Source: Allium sativum (Eukaryota; Streptophyta; Magnoliopsida; Asparagales; Amaryllidaceae). Taken from it: a stretch of 64,000 nucleotides of DNA. Below, piece by piece: positions 11,384 through 23,226 of the stretch. Every line of letters begins with the position of its first letter. Position 1 is the stretch's first letter. The position numbers were made by a program, and so were the translations under genes. Where the stretch lies: positions 907,874,677-907,938,676 of the forward strand of contig CM060915.1 of the NCBI GenBank assembly GCA_030737875.1, read 5' to 3'. The notes beneath the pieces were generated by a model. It saw nothing but the letters and a program-made list of their open reading frames with translations. It did not search any database and had not been told where the DNA came from.

Positions 11384-11396
11384 AAGGAGGGGAGAA
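11384..11396 (+). promoter_or_regulatory. Polypurine tract, array copy 1
   Basis: Unbroken purines AAGGAGGGGAGAA directly against the TGTAAC start of LTR2; the expected plus-strand primer for reverse transcription. Confidence 0.92.
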
Positions 11397-11892
11397 TGTA
11401 ACACCCCGAATTTCAGTTAATGCTAAAATTCACTAATTGCAGAATAAATAATCTAAGATGTGAGAATTGGGGGAAACGGGCTGCGTCATTGCGTTCGTCT
11501 CGGAAAAATACGCGAAATAGAGTCCGAAATTTTGTAAATCGGAGTCTGTATGGCCCAGTTATGGCCCAATGAAGTTTACAGAAAATTCAAAGTTCAAAAC
11601 AGATTTAAAATTCAGGTTCAAATTTCGAAATTGGGGCCATTGGGAGCAAGGGGGAAAATTCCCGCCTAGCTACCCAAGTCGACAGCCCAGTCGACTAGGC
11701 AGTCGACTTGGCTAGGACCAAGTCGGCAGCCCTGTCGACTTGGGTGTCGACAGGGGGTGCTCGGCCAATTTGGCCTGGTGCACCATTTTAGGGTTTGGCT
11801 GTGTTTTGGGGCTGTTTTCTGGAAACTTCCGAGATCTGATGGTCCTAATCTAATTTAGGGTTAATCTAATGGCCTAAAACACTTGCCTAATC

Positions 11893-11900
11893 TATAAATA
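11893..11900 (+). promoter_or_regulatory. TATA box of LTR 2
   Basis: TATAAATA about 500 bases inside the LTR, in a segment (CTAATCTATAAATACACC) conserved in LTR3. Probable Pol II promoter that would drive array copy 2. The matching segment is deleted from LTR1. Confidence 0.75.
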
Positions 11901-12162
11901 CACCCTAAGACTACCCTAATTCATACAAAAATAGATTCAAGGGCCTCATGCCGTCAAATTAAAACTAGAAGGAGCCTCCACCAAAGTTGAGAGGAAGTTA
12001 GCATCTCAAATCAACTCTAATAAAGTTCTAATCAACTCTAGCAACTTAATCTTCCTCATTGGAGTGCTAATTAGTTATTTGTGAGTTCCTATGCCTTTAG
12101 CAAGCAATTGCTAAACTAATTAGGATAGGATATTATGAGGCTATGGTTGTAAATGTGGATCT

Positions 12163-12990
12163 ATGCAAGTTGTGGTTGTCATATGTTATAAGTTCATATG
12201 CAAGTTTGTCTCTTTTTATGATATGCATAACATATGCAAGTTTGCCTCTATGTATGACATGTTATGCAAGTTCATATGCAAGTTTATATGCAAGTTCATA
12301 TGCAAGTTTGTCTCATAAAAGTTTGCCTCTATGTATGACATGTTATGCAAGTTCATATGCAAGTTTATATGCAAGTTCATATGCAAGTTTGTCTCTTTTT
12401 ATGATATGCATAATATATGCAAGTTTGCCTCTATGTATGACATGTTATGCAAGTTCATATGCAAGTTTATATGCAAGTTCATATGCAAGTTTGTCTCTTT
12501 TTATGATATGCATAACATATGCAAGTTTGCCTCTATGTATGACATGTTATGCAAGTTCATATGCAAGTTTATATGCAAGTTCATATGCAAGTTTGTCTCA
12601 TAAAAGTTTGCCTCTATGTATGACATGTTATGCAAGTTCATATGCAAGTTCATATGCAAGTTTGTCTCTTTTTATGATATGCATAATATATGCAAGTTTG
12701 CCTCTATGTATGACATGTTATGCAAGTTCATATGCAAGTTTATATGCAAATTCATATGCAAGTTTGTCTCTTTTTATGATATGCATAACATATGCAAGTT
12801 TGCCTCTATGTATGACATGTTATGCAAGTTCATATGCAAGTTTATATGCAAGTTCATATGCAAGTTTACCTTTTTTTATGTCATACATACATATGCAAGT
12901 TCACCTTTTTGTACGACATACTTACATGTGCAAGTTACCCTCTTTATGACATATGTGATTCATGCAAGTTTGGGTTAATGATTTATGCTA
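12163..12990 (+). repeat. ATGCAAGTT tandem array (LTR 2, expanded)
   Basis: Same unit as in LTR1 at higher copy number. Two units carry the same internal deletion near 12313 and 12598, showing that a block containing a deleted unit was duplicated as a whole. A 268-codon frame starting at 12143 is a pure translation of the repeat. Confidence 0.9.
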
Positions 12991-13407
12991 GTTGGGTTTA
13001 ATGTTATGATGCAAGTTGACACCTTTTAAACCCATGTAAATGCCAATGTTGTGCTAAGTTGAACCCATTACATTTATGATGAATCTTCCCATTTATATGT
13101 CATGTCATGAGAACGAATTACGTGGGGGACGATGGGGTTAATATGCATGTTAATAGAAATGTGTAAAGTTGGTATGCTTAAGCATAACATAAAATGAATG
13201 GACATAATTGGGAATTTACCTATTAAGTTAGGTCTACCCATATTATGGAGTTGGGAATTTACCTATTAAGTTAGGTCTACCCATACTATGGAATTGGGAA
13301 TTTACCTATTGAGTTAGGTCTACCCATATTCTTAAAAATGTGTAATTAATTAGGGATAATTAATACAAATTATGGGGGTGATTAACTAGGTGTAATTAAT
13401 CAACTAA

Positions 13408-13624
13408 GACACGAGGTTGGACCCTTTTGTAGCGGAAGTCTGCCCGGAACCGACCGGCAAATCCAGCAGATACAAATGATTGGCCCAATGTGAGAGGTCT
13501 TAGTCATAAATTAAATGCGTGATTAAAGTAAAGACACGAGGTTAGACCCTTTTTATGACGGAAGTCTGCCCGGACCCAACCGGCATATCCAACAGTCATA
13601 AAAGGTGGTCTAATGTGAGAGGTC
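13408..13624 (+). repeat. Paired structured hairpin modules (LTR 2)
   Basis: Copies at 13408-13499 and 13533-13624, equivalent to those in LTR1. The first copy has one stem change (GATACAAA opposite TTTGTAGC), a recent private mismatch. The second copy keeps its full stem. Confidence 0.78.
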
Positions 13625-14881
13625 TTTATGAGGTCATGATCTTAATTAATTAATTAAGAAACACTTAACCAAATTAGCATGTACTGGGGCATGAGGGGTT
13701 AAGTGGGTGCCTTGGGTGGCATGAGGAAAACTAGTGGGTTGTCTTGGGTGGCAATAGAAAATACGATTAGTATACATAACCAAAATTATAACATGTAAGT
13801 GAACATGGTTAAAAGGTTAAGTGGGATTCAATAGTGGGGGCCAAGCTTAGGTGGATAGCTTGTGCCAAGTGATGGGGGCCCATCTCAGCCAATATCCCAA
13901 ACGTATCTTTGTGGGCTCGACCCAAGTCGAGGACGGGACACGCATATTGGGCTTGACTATAAGAGGCCAAAACGGGTTAGCGGTGGCAACGCAAGTCCAA
14001 CAGGTTTCATATGCGTGTGTGGACCCGGGCTGGTAGGTAAGACGTTGTTGCATCGTGTAGGTATAAGCCGTGCACCGTTGACATTATCGGGTTGCCACTT
14101 TAGGGAATGATACACCCCACTGTGGGACCAGCACGGGTATCTACGTTAGGGAGCCGATCGAATGGGGGTAGTGGGTACACCTAGTGGAGATAGGGGCAGA
14201 CGGAACCTATATAGTCAGCTAGGGGTACACGAAACTACCATTAAGTTTTACTAAGTACTCTTAGTGGGATCAACCTTTAAGTTAGTAATGACTGGTGTGG
14301 TGCAGTGTAGCAATTATCCTTGGGTGGGTAAATGCGTCTTTATCGTTATCTTAGTTCATTCTAAGTCTGATTGGCTACTGAGTGTAGTCATTTATCCCTA
14401 GTCACACCGTACCAAGTTATATCATACCCTAATCACTTTAATGATTGTATTGTTAAAGTTATAGGACTCGCTCAGACTTATGTCTGACCCCGTTGTTTTT
14501 ATCTTTTTCCCAACCCTCAGGTTCTCAGAGTGGGCCTAGCACGAGTGGGCTTTGATCAGGCTGCTTTATTACTCTTTTGGAGCTTGGACCATAGATGTAA
14601 AGCTCAGCTTACCCTTTCTTTTATGGCTATCAGTTCATGTATTGGGATTATGTACTTTTATTTATCAGGATGGATATTTTGTACTTGACTCTTATTATGG
14701 TTTTGTGATGTAACCAAAGATGTTTTACTTTCCGCTACAATGAAATGTTGTTTTAAAATTTTCAAGTATTACTTATATCTGTCTTGTTGTAATCTTTCTG
14801 TTCTATATTCACTTAAAATACTCCACCAATGTTATGGCATTCCCTTAGCGAGTGACCATAGCGGGTGTGGGGTGTTACACG

Positions 14882-14893
14882 TGGTATCAGAGC
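14882..14893 (+). promoter_or_regulatory. Primer-binding site, array copy 2
   Basis: TGGTATCAGAGC two bases after the end of LTR2, identical to copy 1. Confidence 0.95.
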
Positions 14894-15075
14894 TGAAGGT
14901 TACCAGAACAGATAAATTTTTTAGAAAAACTATTTTTCTAAAACATTTTGGAAGAAGTATTTTCAAAAACATGTTTTTGAGAGAAAAAGTTTTTGAAAGA
15001 AAAGCATAATCCCCAATAGCCATATCTTTATCTTTCGAATTCTCCGTTTTGAATCTTTCCCTATTCCGTTTCAGC

Positions 15076-18000
15076 ATGGCTGAAGATCTTAACATTCCGG
15101 GTGTGACGATACCAGTATGGTATAGGAGATTGATGGAGGCTAGGGCCGCCGCTACGGGGTCAGCAAATGTTACTCCACCCCCCGTTGCACCCAATCTTCC
15201 TCCCCCTCCTCCTCCTCGCACGGATACATTTGCTAAGACTTGCAAGGAATTTAAGGCTATGGGAGGGAAATCTTTTCAAGGATCAGAAACTTTCGTGGAA
15301 GCTAGGGATTGGCTTAAGGAGACGGAAGAGTTGATAGACATCTTTGAGATGGAAGAAGGAAAGAAAGTTAAGTTAGCTGCTTGGTTAATGAAGGGAGAGG
15401 CCTCGTTCTGGTGGGAGGTCACTAATGGAGAACGCCTTGTTGACTCTTGGGTAGATTTCAGACAAAGGTTTGGGGCTAAGTTTCTCTCAAGAGTGGAAGA
15501 AAATATATACATGGAAAGGTTCTTGACTCTAAAGCAAGGAAACTTATCGGTGAAGGAATATGTCAACAAATTTAATCAATTGGCAAGGTTTGGCATGGAC
15601 ATGGTGAATACTCCGGAGAAGAAAGCTTTGAGGTTCGTTAAAGGCTTGAACGAACCAATGCATGGAGTGGCTATGTCTCACATCCCTATGGGGGCCACTT
15701 TTGAGAAGCTAGTAGACATGGCACTTATGCATGGGGAAGAGAAGGGTCCCAATGCTAATAAGGCACCCGAAAAGAAAGGAGATCAGAAGAAACCTCAACA
15801 ACAGCAAAGCAAGGGAGGGAAAGGCAACGGTGGCAAGGGAAAGAAGAAGTGCTTCAATTGCGGGACACCAGGCCACCTAAGCAAAGATTGTCGGAAGAAG
15901 AAGAAGACTGGCTGCTTCCACTGTGGCGAAGCAGGGCATCTAGTGAAGGAATGCCCTAAGAAGGGGCAGAGGACGGGATCTACCTCTGGAGGACAGGTGC
16001 AAGCTCTTATGGCACCAAGTCAGGCAAGGGGGCAAGTTCAGGCTCTCGCAGTTCCACCGATTCAGGAGAGAGGTAGAATTATTTCCGTTGAAAGTCTAGT
16101 CTTTCTGTTTGATCATCCTGTCCGTACTTTATTCGATTCTGGCGCATCGCATTCGTTTATCTCATCATCATTAGTTGAGTCACTGCACTTAGACACCAGT
16201 TTAGTAGCTGGTCCCTTGGTTGTTTCAAACCCAATTGGGGGCTCCACTTATTTGTCCATGATGTGTTTGGGTTTGAAGATTTCCATACTTAGCGTTGAGT
16301 TTAGATGTGATGCTTTTGTGTTGGGCTTCACGGGCTATGGGTTGATTTTGGGCATGGACTGGTTATCTAGTAATGGTGCCGTTCTTGATTGTGAAAGGAG
16401 AGTTGTTAGGCTTATGACCCGCTTGGGTAACACTCTCGAGATCTCTTGTAATCCCATGGAATCTGTTATGCTAAGTTATCTTGAATCGCTTGATGCTTCG
16501 GTCGAAAGTTTCCAATCTGTTAGAGTGGTCCGGGAGTACTCGGATGTGTTTGAGGAGGTAAAGGGCTTACCTCCGAAGCGGGAGATAGACTTCCGAATTT
16601 ATCTGGTAGACAATGCTAAACCAGTATCTTTTCCAGTGCGCCACATGGCTCCTAGTGAGAGGAGGGAACTCCATAAGCAAGTGGGTGAGTTGCTTGAGAA
16701 GGGGTTCATAAGACGAAGTATATCGGAGTGGGGTGCTCCAGTAGTTTTTTCCACGAAGGCGGATGGGTCCCTCAGACTTTGTGTAGACTATAGAGAACTC
16801 AATAAGCTTACAAAGAAGAATAGACACCCATTGCCGAGGATTGATGATCTCTTTGATCAGTTAGTTGGCGCCTCAGTGTTTTCGCAGTTGGACTTAGCCA
16901 CGGGGTTTCATCAGTTGAGAGTGGCTGAGGATAGTATAGAGAAGACTGCCTTTAGGACTCCGGATGGTTTCTATGAGTGGCTTGTGATGCCATTTGGTTT
17001 GACGAACGCCCCTGCATACTTTGTTGATTTGATGAGTAGGGTGTTCAGGGAGTACCTTAATAAGTTCGTGGTGGTCTTTGTAGATGACATCTTGGTCTTT
17101 TCCAAGAGTGAAGAAGAGCATGCCCTACATCTTAGGGAAGTGTTGGAGACTCTTCGAGTGCATAGCCTTAAGGCTAAATTCTCTAAATGTCACTTTTGGA
17201 GGAAGGAAGTGCGATTCTTAGGGCACGTGGTCTCTAAGGAAGGAATAGCTGTGGATCCCGCGAAGGTAGTGTCCATCCAAGATTGGAAGGTTCTTAGAAA
17301 TGCTACCGAAGTAAGAAATTTCTTGGGGTTGGCGGGTTACTAAAGGAAGTTTATCAAAGACTTCGCGAAGATATCAGCTCCATTAACCCGCTTAACGAAG
17401 AAGAATCTTGTTTTCACATGGGACGTAGATTGTGAGGATGCGTTCCGACGGTTAAAGAGAGCTTTAACCACTGCTCCAGTTTTAGTTCTGCCAGATGGGA
17501 GTAAGCCATTTGTTGTTTACACCGATGCTTGTGGGACAGGGCTAGGCGCAGTCTTAATGCAAGAGGGAAGGGTAATAGCCTATGGTGGAAGGCAGTTGAG
17601 AGTGCATGAGAAAAATTACCCTACCCATGATCTAGAGTTGGCTGCTATTGTTTTTGCGCTTAAGTCTTGGCGCCATTATCTTCTTGGCGAGAGGTTTGAA
17701 TTGTTCACAGACCACAAATCTTTGAAGTACTTATTCTCTCAGAAGGATTTGAATTTGAGGCAGCAAAGATGGATGGAATTCTTAGCGTCCTATGATTTTG
17801 ATATAGCGTATACCCCTGGCAAGGGTAACGTGGTGGCAGACGCCTTAAGCAGAAAAAGGCTGACCTTGAGTCCATTGTTCGTGGAATGGCGAAGCTTGGA
17901 GTTTATATCGATGTTTGACTTCAGACCTTCGGTTGACTTTGTACCCGGGTTGCTAGCCTCCTTGGAGGTTAGGCCCACTCTTTTGGGACGGATTGGTGAG

Positions 18001-19476
18001 GCTCAGCGAGACGACCCACAGTTGGTTGAGTTAGTAGAGAAGCTCATAAGGGGGGAGTCGTCGAGCCATTTGAGTAGGTACACCCTGGATGGTAAGGGGT
18101 GGTTGTGTAGAGACGGTAGACTTTGTGTACCGCAAGACGAGGGTTTGAAGAAGGCTATTTTGGATGATGCACATCGTTCAAAGATGACCATTCATCCCGG
18201 TGGGGACAAGATGTACCAAGACATGAAGCGAGTTTTCTTTTGGGCCGGCATGAAGAATGACGTGGCCAAGTATGTCGCTAGATGCTTGGTGTGCCAACAA
18301 GTGAAAGCGGAGCAGAAGAAACCCGGTGGGTTCCTTCACCCATTGGAAGTTCCGCTATGGAAGTGGGATAGTGTCTCGATGGATTTTGTCGATGGATTAC
18401 CGAGATCGAGGAAGGGTAATACGGGAATTTGGGTTGTGGTAGACAGACTTACTAAGAGCGCCCATTTCATACCCGTGAAGAGTAAGAGGACTGCTCCATG
18501 GCTAGCTTCAGTTTACATTCGAGAGATTGTTAGATTGCATGGTGTACCTTCCAGTATAGTGAGCGATCGAGATCCTATCTTCACTAGCGAGTTTTGGAAG
18601 AGTTTGCAAGAGGCGGTAGGGACTCAGTTGTGTTTGAGTACCGCATATCATCCTCAGACGGACGGCCAGACCGAGAGGGTGAATCGTATTTTAGAAGACC
18701 TTTTGAGGCTATGTATCTTGGATTTTGGAGGTACATGGGAAGAGCATCTTCCATTGGTGGAGTTCGCATATAATAACAGCTTTCAGTCTAGTATTGGCAT
18801 GGCTCCTTTCGAAGCTCTTTATGGAAGGCCTTGTCGGTCACCTACATGTTGGTGGGAATCTACGGATAAGATTCTACTTGGGCCCGATATGGTTAGAGAG
18901 ACTTCGGAAAAGATTGATTTGATTAGAAGAAGGATGAAAGCGGCGCAAGACAGACAGAAATCTTATGCGGACAAGAGGAGGACGGATCTTGAGTTTGAAG
19001 TTGGGGACATGGTCTTTGTCAAAGTGTATCCGTTACGAAATGTGGTTCGCTTTGGATCTGTTGGGAAGTTAGCACAAAGGTTCGTAGGGCCGTTTCCTAT
19101 TAAGGAAAGGATTGGACGGATGGCATATAGAGTGGAGTTGCCCGATAGACTTAGTGGTGTACATGATGTATTCCATGTGTCACATTTGAGGAAGTGCCTA
19201 CATGAGACCGCTGAGGTGGTAGAGCCGAGCTTGCTTAAAGAAGTGGAGGTAGAGCGTGATGCAACTATTCGACGAGCTCCTACTCGCATCCTTGGGTCTG
19301 AGACTAGGAAGTTGAGGAATCGAGAGGTTCAACTAGTCAAAGTGCAATGGGGAGAAGATGAGAGCAACGCTACTTGGGAGACGGAAGCGAAGATGCGTTC
19401 ACTATACCCATTCCTTTTTGAGGGTATGTCTTTTAACTTCTCCTTTATCGTTTGTCTAGTACTTATCTATCTTTAG
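15076..19476 (+). pseudogene. gag-pol: Gag-Pol of array copy 2, one nonsense codon
   Basis: Exactly the same length (4,401 bases) as the frame at 6471-10871, with no indels. By eye 26 residues differ, plus one stop. The codon at 17341-17343 is TAA where copy 1 has TAT (Tyr), a single-base change at 17343 just after the reverse transcriptase domain (codon 756). The part before the stop has Gag, both zinc knuckles (second ends VKEC), protease DSGASH and reverse transcriptase FVDD. The in-frame part after it (17344-19476) has RNase H, integrase HHCC with the common HPGG form, DDE core with VVDRLTK, and the chromodomain-like tail. Translation should stop before RNase H and integrase. Substitutions at usually conserved sites include Ser-to-Tyr (VYPLRN) and Pro-to-Gln (KLAQRF). 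Confidence 0.96.
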
Positions 19477-19988
19477 TATGTCCTCTCGTTAGTACTTTTG
19501 ACCTTTAGATAGGGTAAACCTATGGTTGAAACATGTGTTTGAGACATGTTATGATTGATGGATGCAAGTGTTTGCTAGTGGTTGCTCGTGGATGCATATA
19601 CACACACTCTAGACACTAGATCGGCTCAGTCACTTCATATTGCATATTGCATATAATTGTGTGTAGGTAGCTATATTTATGGATGTATAATGATTGTGTT
19701 ATCATATGGATGATGCATTTTGGTGAATGATTGTGCACTCATGTAGATATTGTATGTGTCGATAGGGTTCTCTCGCATACATAATGGATGCATGGCACTA
19801 TCATGGTTTGCATATGTTCATACATTAGATAAGGAACATATACACACACTTTTTGCATATGCTCATACATCATTAGAAACTGTTTTAAGGACAATGGATG
19901 CCCGTGTTTGATGGATTGAGTAGATGGTTGTTTGGATGGTAGGATATGCATTCTCCTTAGCTTAGAGATTTCGGGGACGAAATCCTTT
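19477..19988 (+). other. 3' untranslated region, array copy 2
   Basis: Nearly identical to 10872-11383, including the terminal TTCGGGGACGAAAT motif. Nothing else seen in it. Confidence 0.85.
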
Positions 19989-20001
19989 AAGGAGGGGAGA
20001 A
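19989..20001 (+). promoter_or_regulatory. Polypurine tract, array copy 2
   Basis: AAGGAGGGGAGAA directly before the TGTAAC start of LTR3, identical to copy 1. Confidence 0.92.
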
Positions 20002-20497
20002 TGTAACACCCCGAATTTCAGTTAATGCTAAAATTCACTAATTGCAGAATAAATAATCTCAGATGTGAGAATTGGGGGAAACGGGCTACGTCATTGCGTT
20101 CGTCTCGGAAAAATACGCGAAATAGAGTCCGAAATTTTGTAAATCGGAGTCCGTATGGCCCAGTTATGGCCCAATGAAGTTTACAGAAAATTCAAAGTTC
20201 AAAACAGATTTAAAATTCAGGTTCAAATTTCGAAATTGGGGCCATTGGGCGCAGGGGGGAAAATTCCCGCCTAGCTACCCAAGTCGACAGCCCAGTCGAC
20301 TGGGCAGTCGACTTGGCTAGGACCAGGTCGGCAGCCCTGTCGACTTGGGTGTCGACAGGGGGTGCTCGGCCAATTTGGCCTGGTGCACCATTTTAGGGTT
20401 TGGCTGTGTTTTGGGGCTGTTTTCTGGAAGCTTCCGAGATCTGATGGTCCTAATCTAATTTAGGGTTAATCTAATGGCCTAAAACACTTGCCTAATC

Positions 20498-20505
20498 TAT
20501 AAATA
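20498..20505 (+). promoter_or_regulatory. TATA box of LTR 3
   Basis: TATAAATA at the same LTR position as 11893-11900. If active it would transcribe outward into flanking element M. Confidence 0.7.
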
Positions 20506-20768
20506 CACCCTAAGACTACCCTAATTCATACTAAAAATAGATTCAAGGGCCTCATGCCGTCAAATTAAAACTAGAAGGAGCCTCCAGCAAAGTTGAGAGG
20601 AAGTTAGCATCTCAAATCAACTCTAATCAAGTTCTAATCCACTCTAGCAACTTAATCTTCCTCATTGGAGTGCTAATTAGTTATTTGTGAGTTCCTATGC
20701 CTTTAGCAAGCAATTGCTAAACTAATTAGGATAGGATATTATGAGGCTATGGTTGTAAATGTGGATCT

Positions 20769-21320
20769 ATGCAAGTTGTGGTTGTCATATGTTATAAGTT
20801 CATATGCAAGTTTTTCTCTTTTTATGATATGCATAACATATGCAAGTTTGCCTCTATGTATGACATGTTATGCAAGTTCATATGCAAGTTTATATGCAAG
20901 TTCATATGCAAGTTTGTCTCTTTTTACGATATGCATAACATATGCAAGTTTGCCTCTATGTATGACATGTTATGCAAGTTCATATGCAAGTTTATATGCA
21001 AGTTCATATGCAAGTTTGTCTCTTTTTATGATATGCATAATATATGCAAGTTTGCCTCTATGTATGACATGTTATGCAAGTTCATATGCAAGTTTATATG
21101 CAAGTTTGTCTCTTTTTATGATATGCATAACATATGCAAGTTTTCCTCTATGTATGACATGTTATGCAAGTTCATATGCAAGTTTATATGCAAGTTCATA
21201 TGCAAGTTTACCTTTTTTTATGTCATACATACATATGCAAGTTCACCTTTTTGTACGACATACATACATGTGCAAGTTACCCTCTTTATGACATATGTGA
21301 TTCATGCAAGTTTGGGTTAA
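20769..21320 (+). repeat. ATGCAAGTT tandem array (LTR 3)
   Basis: Four higher-order units; the last lacks one ATGCAAGTT sub-unit. Open frames of about 180 codons in two phases are translations of the repeat. Confidence 0.88.
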
Positions 21321-21749
21321 TGATTTATGCTAGTTGGGTTTAATGTTATGATGCAAGTTGACACCTTTTAAACCCATGTAAATGCCAATGTTGTGCTAAG
21401 TTGAACCCATTACATTTATGATGAATCTTCCCATTTATATGTCATGTCATGAGAACGAATTACGTGGGGGACGAAGGGGTTAATATGCATGTTAATAGAA
21501 ATGTGTAAAGTTGGTATGCTTAAGCATAACATAAAATGAATGGACATAATTGGGAATTTACCTATTAAGTTAGGTCTACCCATATTATGGAGTTGGGAAT
21601 TTACCTATTAAGTTAGGTCTACCCATACTATGGAATTGGGAATTTACCTATTGAGTTAGGTCTACCCATATTCTTAAAAATGTGTAATTAATTAGGGATA
21701 ATTAATACAAATTATGGGGGTGATTAACTAGGTGTAATTAATCAACTAA

Positions 21750-21966
21750 GACACGAGGTTGGACCCTTTTGTAGCGGAAGTCTGCCCGGAACCGATCGGC
21801 AAATCCAGCAGCTACAAATGATTGGCCCAATGTGAGAGGTCTTAGTCATAAATTAAATGCGTGATTAAAGTAAAGACACGAGGTTAGACCCTTTTTATGA
21901 CGGAAGTCTGCCCGGACCCAACCGGCATATCCAGCAGTCATAAAAGGTGGTCTAATGTGAGAGGTC
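21750..21966 (+). repeat. Paired structured hairpin modules (LTR 3)
   Basis: Copies at 21750-21841 and 21875-21966. Stems TTTGTAGC/GCTACAAA and TTTATGAC/GTCATAAA are both intact. One inner-stem change (ACCGATCGG) is private to this copy. Confidence 0.78.
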
Positions 21967-23221
21967 TTTATGAGGTCATGATCTTAATTAATTAATTAAG
22001 AAACACTTAACCAAATTAGCATGTAGTGGGGCATGAGGGGTTAAGTGGGTGCCTTGGGTGGCATGAGGAAAACTAGTGGGTTGCCTTGGGTGGCAATAGA
22101 AAATACGATTAGTATACTTAACCAAAATTATAACATGTAAGTGAACATGGTTAAAAGGTTAAGTGGGATTCACTAGTGGGGGCCAAGCTTAGGTGGATAG
22201 CTTGTGCCAAGTGATGGGGGCCCATCTCAGCCAATATCCCAAACGTATCTTTGTGGGCTCGACCCAAGTCGAGGACGGGACACGCATATTGGGCTTGACT
22301 ATAAGAGGCCAAAACGGGTTAGCGGTGGCAACGCAAGTCCAACAGGTTTCATATGCGTGTGTGGACCCGGGCTGGTAGGTAAGACGTTGTTGCATCGTGT
22401 AGGTATAAGCCGTGCACCGTTGACATTATCGGGTTGCCACTTTAGGGAATGATACACCCCACTGTGGGACCAGCACGGGTACCTACGTTAGGGAGCCGAT
22501 CGAATGGGGGTAGTGGGTACACCTAGTGGAGATAGGGGCAGACGGCACCTATGTAGTCAGCTAGGGGTACACGAAACTACCATTAAGTTTTACTAAGTAC
22601 TCTTAGTGGGATCAACCTTTAAGTTAGTAATGACTGGTGTGGTGCAGTGTAGCAATTATCCTTGGGTGGGTAAATGCGTCTTTATCGTTATCTTAGTTCA
22701 TTCTAAGTCTGATTGGCTACTGAGTGTAGTCATTTATCCCCAGTCACACCGTACCAAGTTATATCATACCCTAATCACTTTAATGATTGTATTGTTAAAG
22801 TTATAGGACTCGCTCAGACTTATGTCTGACCCCGTTGTTTTTATCTTTTTCCCAACCCTCAGGTTCTCAGAGTGGGCCCAGCACGAGTGGGCTTTGATCA
22901 GGCTGCTTTATTACTCTTTTGGAGCTTGGACCATAGATGTAAAGCTCAGCTTACCCTTTCTTTTATGGCTATCAGTTCATGTATTGGGATTATGTACTTT
23001 TATTTATCAGGATGGATATTTTGTACTTGACTCTTATTATGGTTTTGTGATGTAACCAAACATGTTTTACTTTCCGCTGCAATGAAATGATGTTTTAAAA
23101 TTTTCAAGTATTACTTATATCTGTCTTGTTGTAATCTTTCTGTTCTATATTCACTTAAAATACTCCACCAATGTTATGGCATTCCCTTAGCGAGTGACCA
23201 TAGCGGGTGTGGGGTGTTACA

Positions 23222-23226
23222 TAACT
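23222..23226. repeat. Target-site duplication TAACT, right copy
   Basis: Directly follows the CA end of LTR3 and matches 3132-3136. Confidence 0.92.

Larger units (their letters stand above)
11397..14879 (+). mobile_element. LTR 2 of the array (middle, 3,483 bp)
   Basis: Same organisation as LTR1 but longer, because the ATGCAAGTT array (about 12163-12990) is expanded: five full higher-order units plus two with an internal deletion ('gtctcataaaag'). It retains the TATA segment missing from LTR1. GTCGAC cluster at 11678-11751. Serves as 3' LTR of copy 1 and 5' LTR of copy 2. It carries the most private substitutions of the three. Confidence 0.95.
3137..23221 (+). mobile_element. Tandem LTR-internal-LTR-internal-LTR array (Tekay-like chromovirus)
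   Basis: Three full LTRs (3137-6274, 11397-14879, 20002-23221) alternate with two complete internal regions. Each internal region has primer-binding site, gag-pol of identical length and polypurine tract. The whole lies in the LTR of an opposite-strand relative and is flanked by a single TSD, TAACT. This is the expected reciprocal product of solo-LTR formation, i.e. unequal recombination between LTRs of one locus; insertion of an already dimeric cDNA is less likely. LTR2 and LTR3 share several single-base variants against LTR1. Confidence 0.95.
20002..23221 (+). mobile_element. LTR 3 of the array (3,220 bp)
   Basis: Bounded by TGTAACACC and GGTGTTACA and followed directly by the right TSD. 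Keeps the TATA box and the GTCGAC cluster (20283-20356). ATGCAAGTT array at about 20769-21320 with four long units. Shares several variants with LTR2 against LTR1, for example AGAAATGTG where LTR1 has AGACATGTG. Confidence 0.95.

Noticed and set aside
12143..12949. 268-codon open frame (and equivalents at 3850-4373, 20749-21320) resembling a repeat protein
   Set aside because: Pure translation of the ATGCAAGTT tandem array, open in two phases, with length varying with repeat number; no start context or conserved protein.
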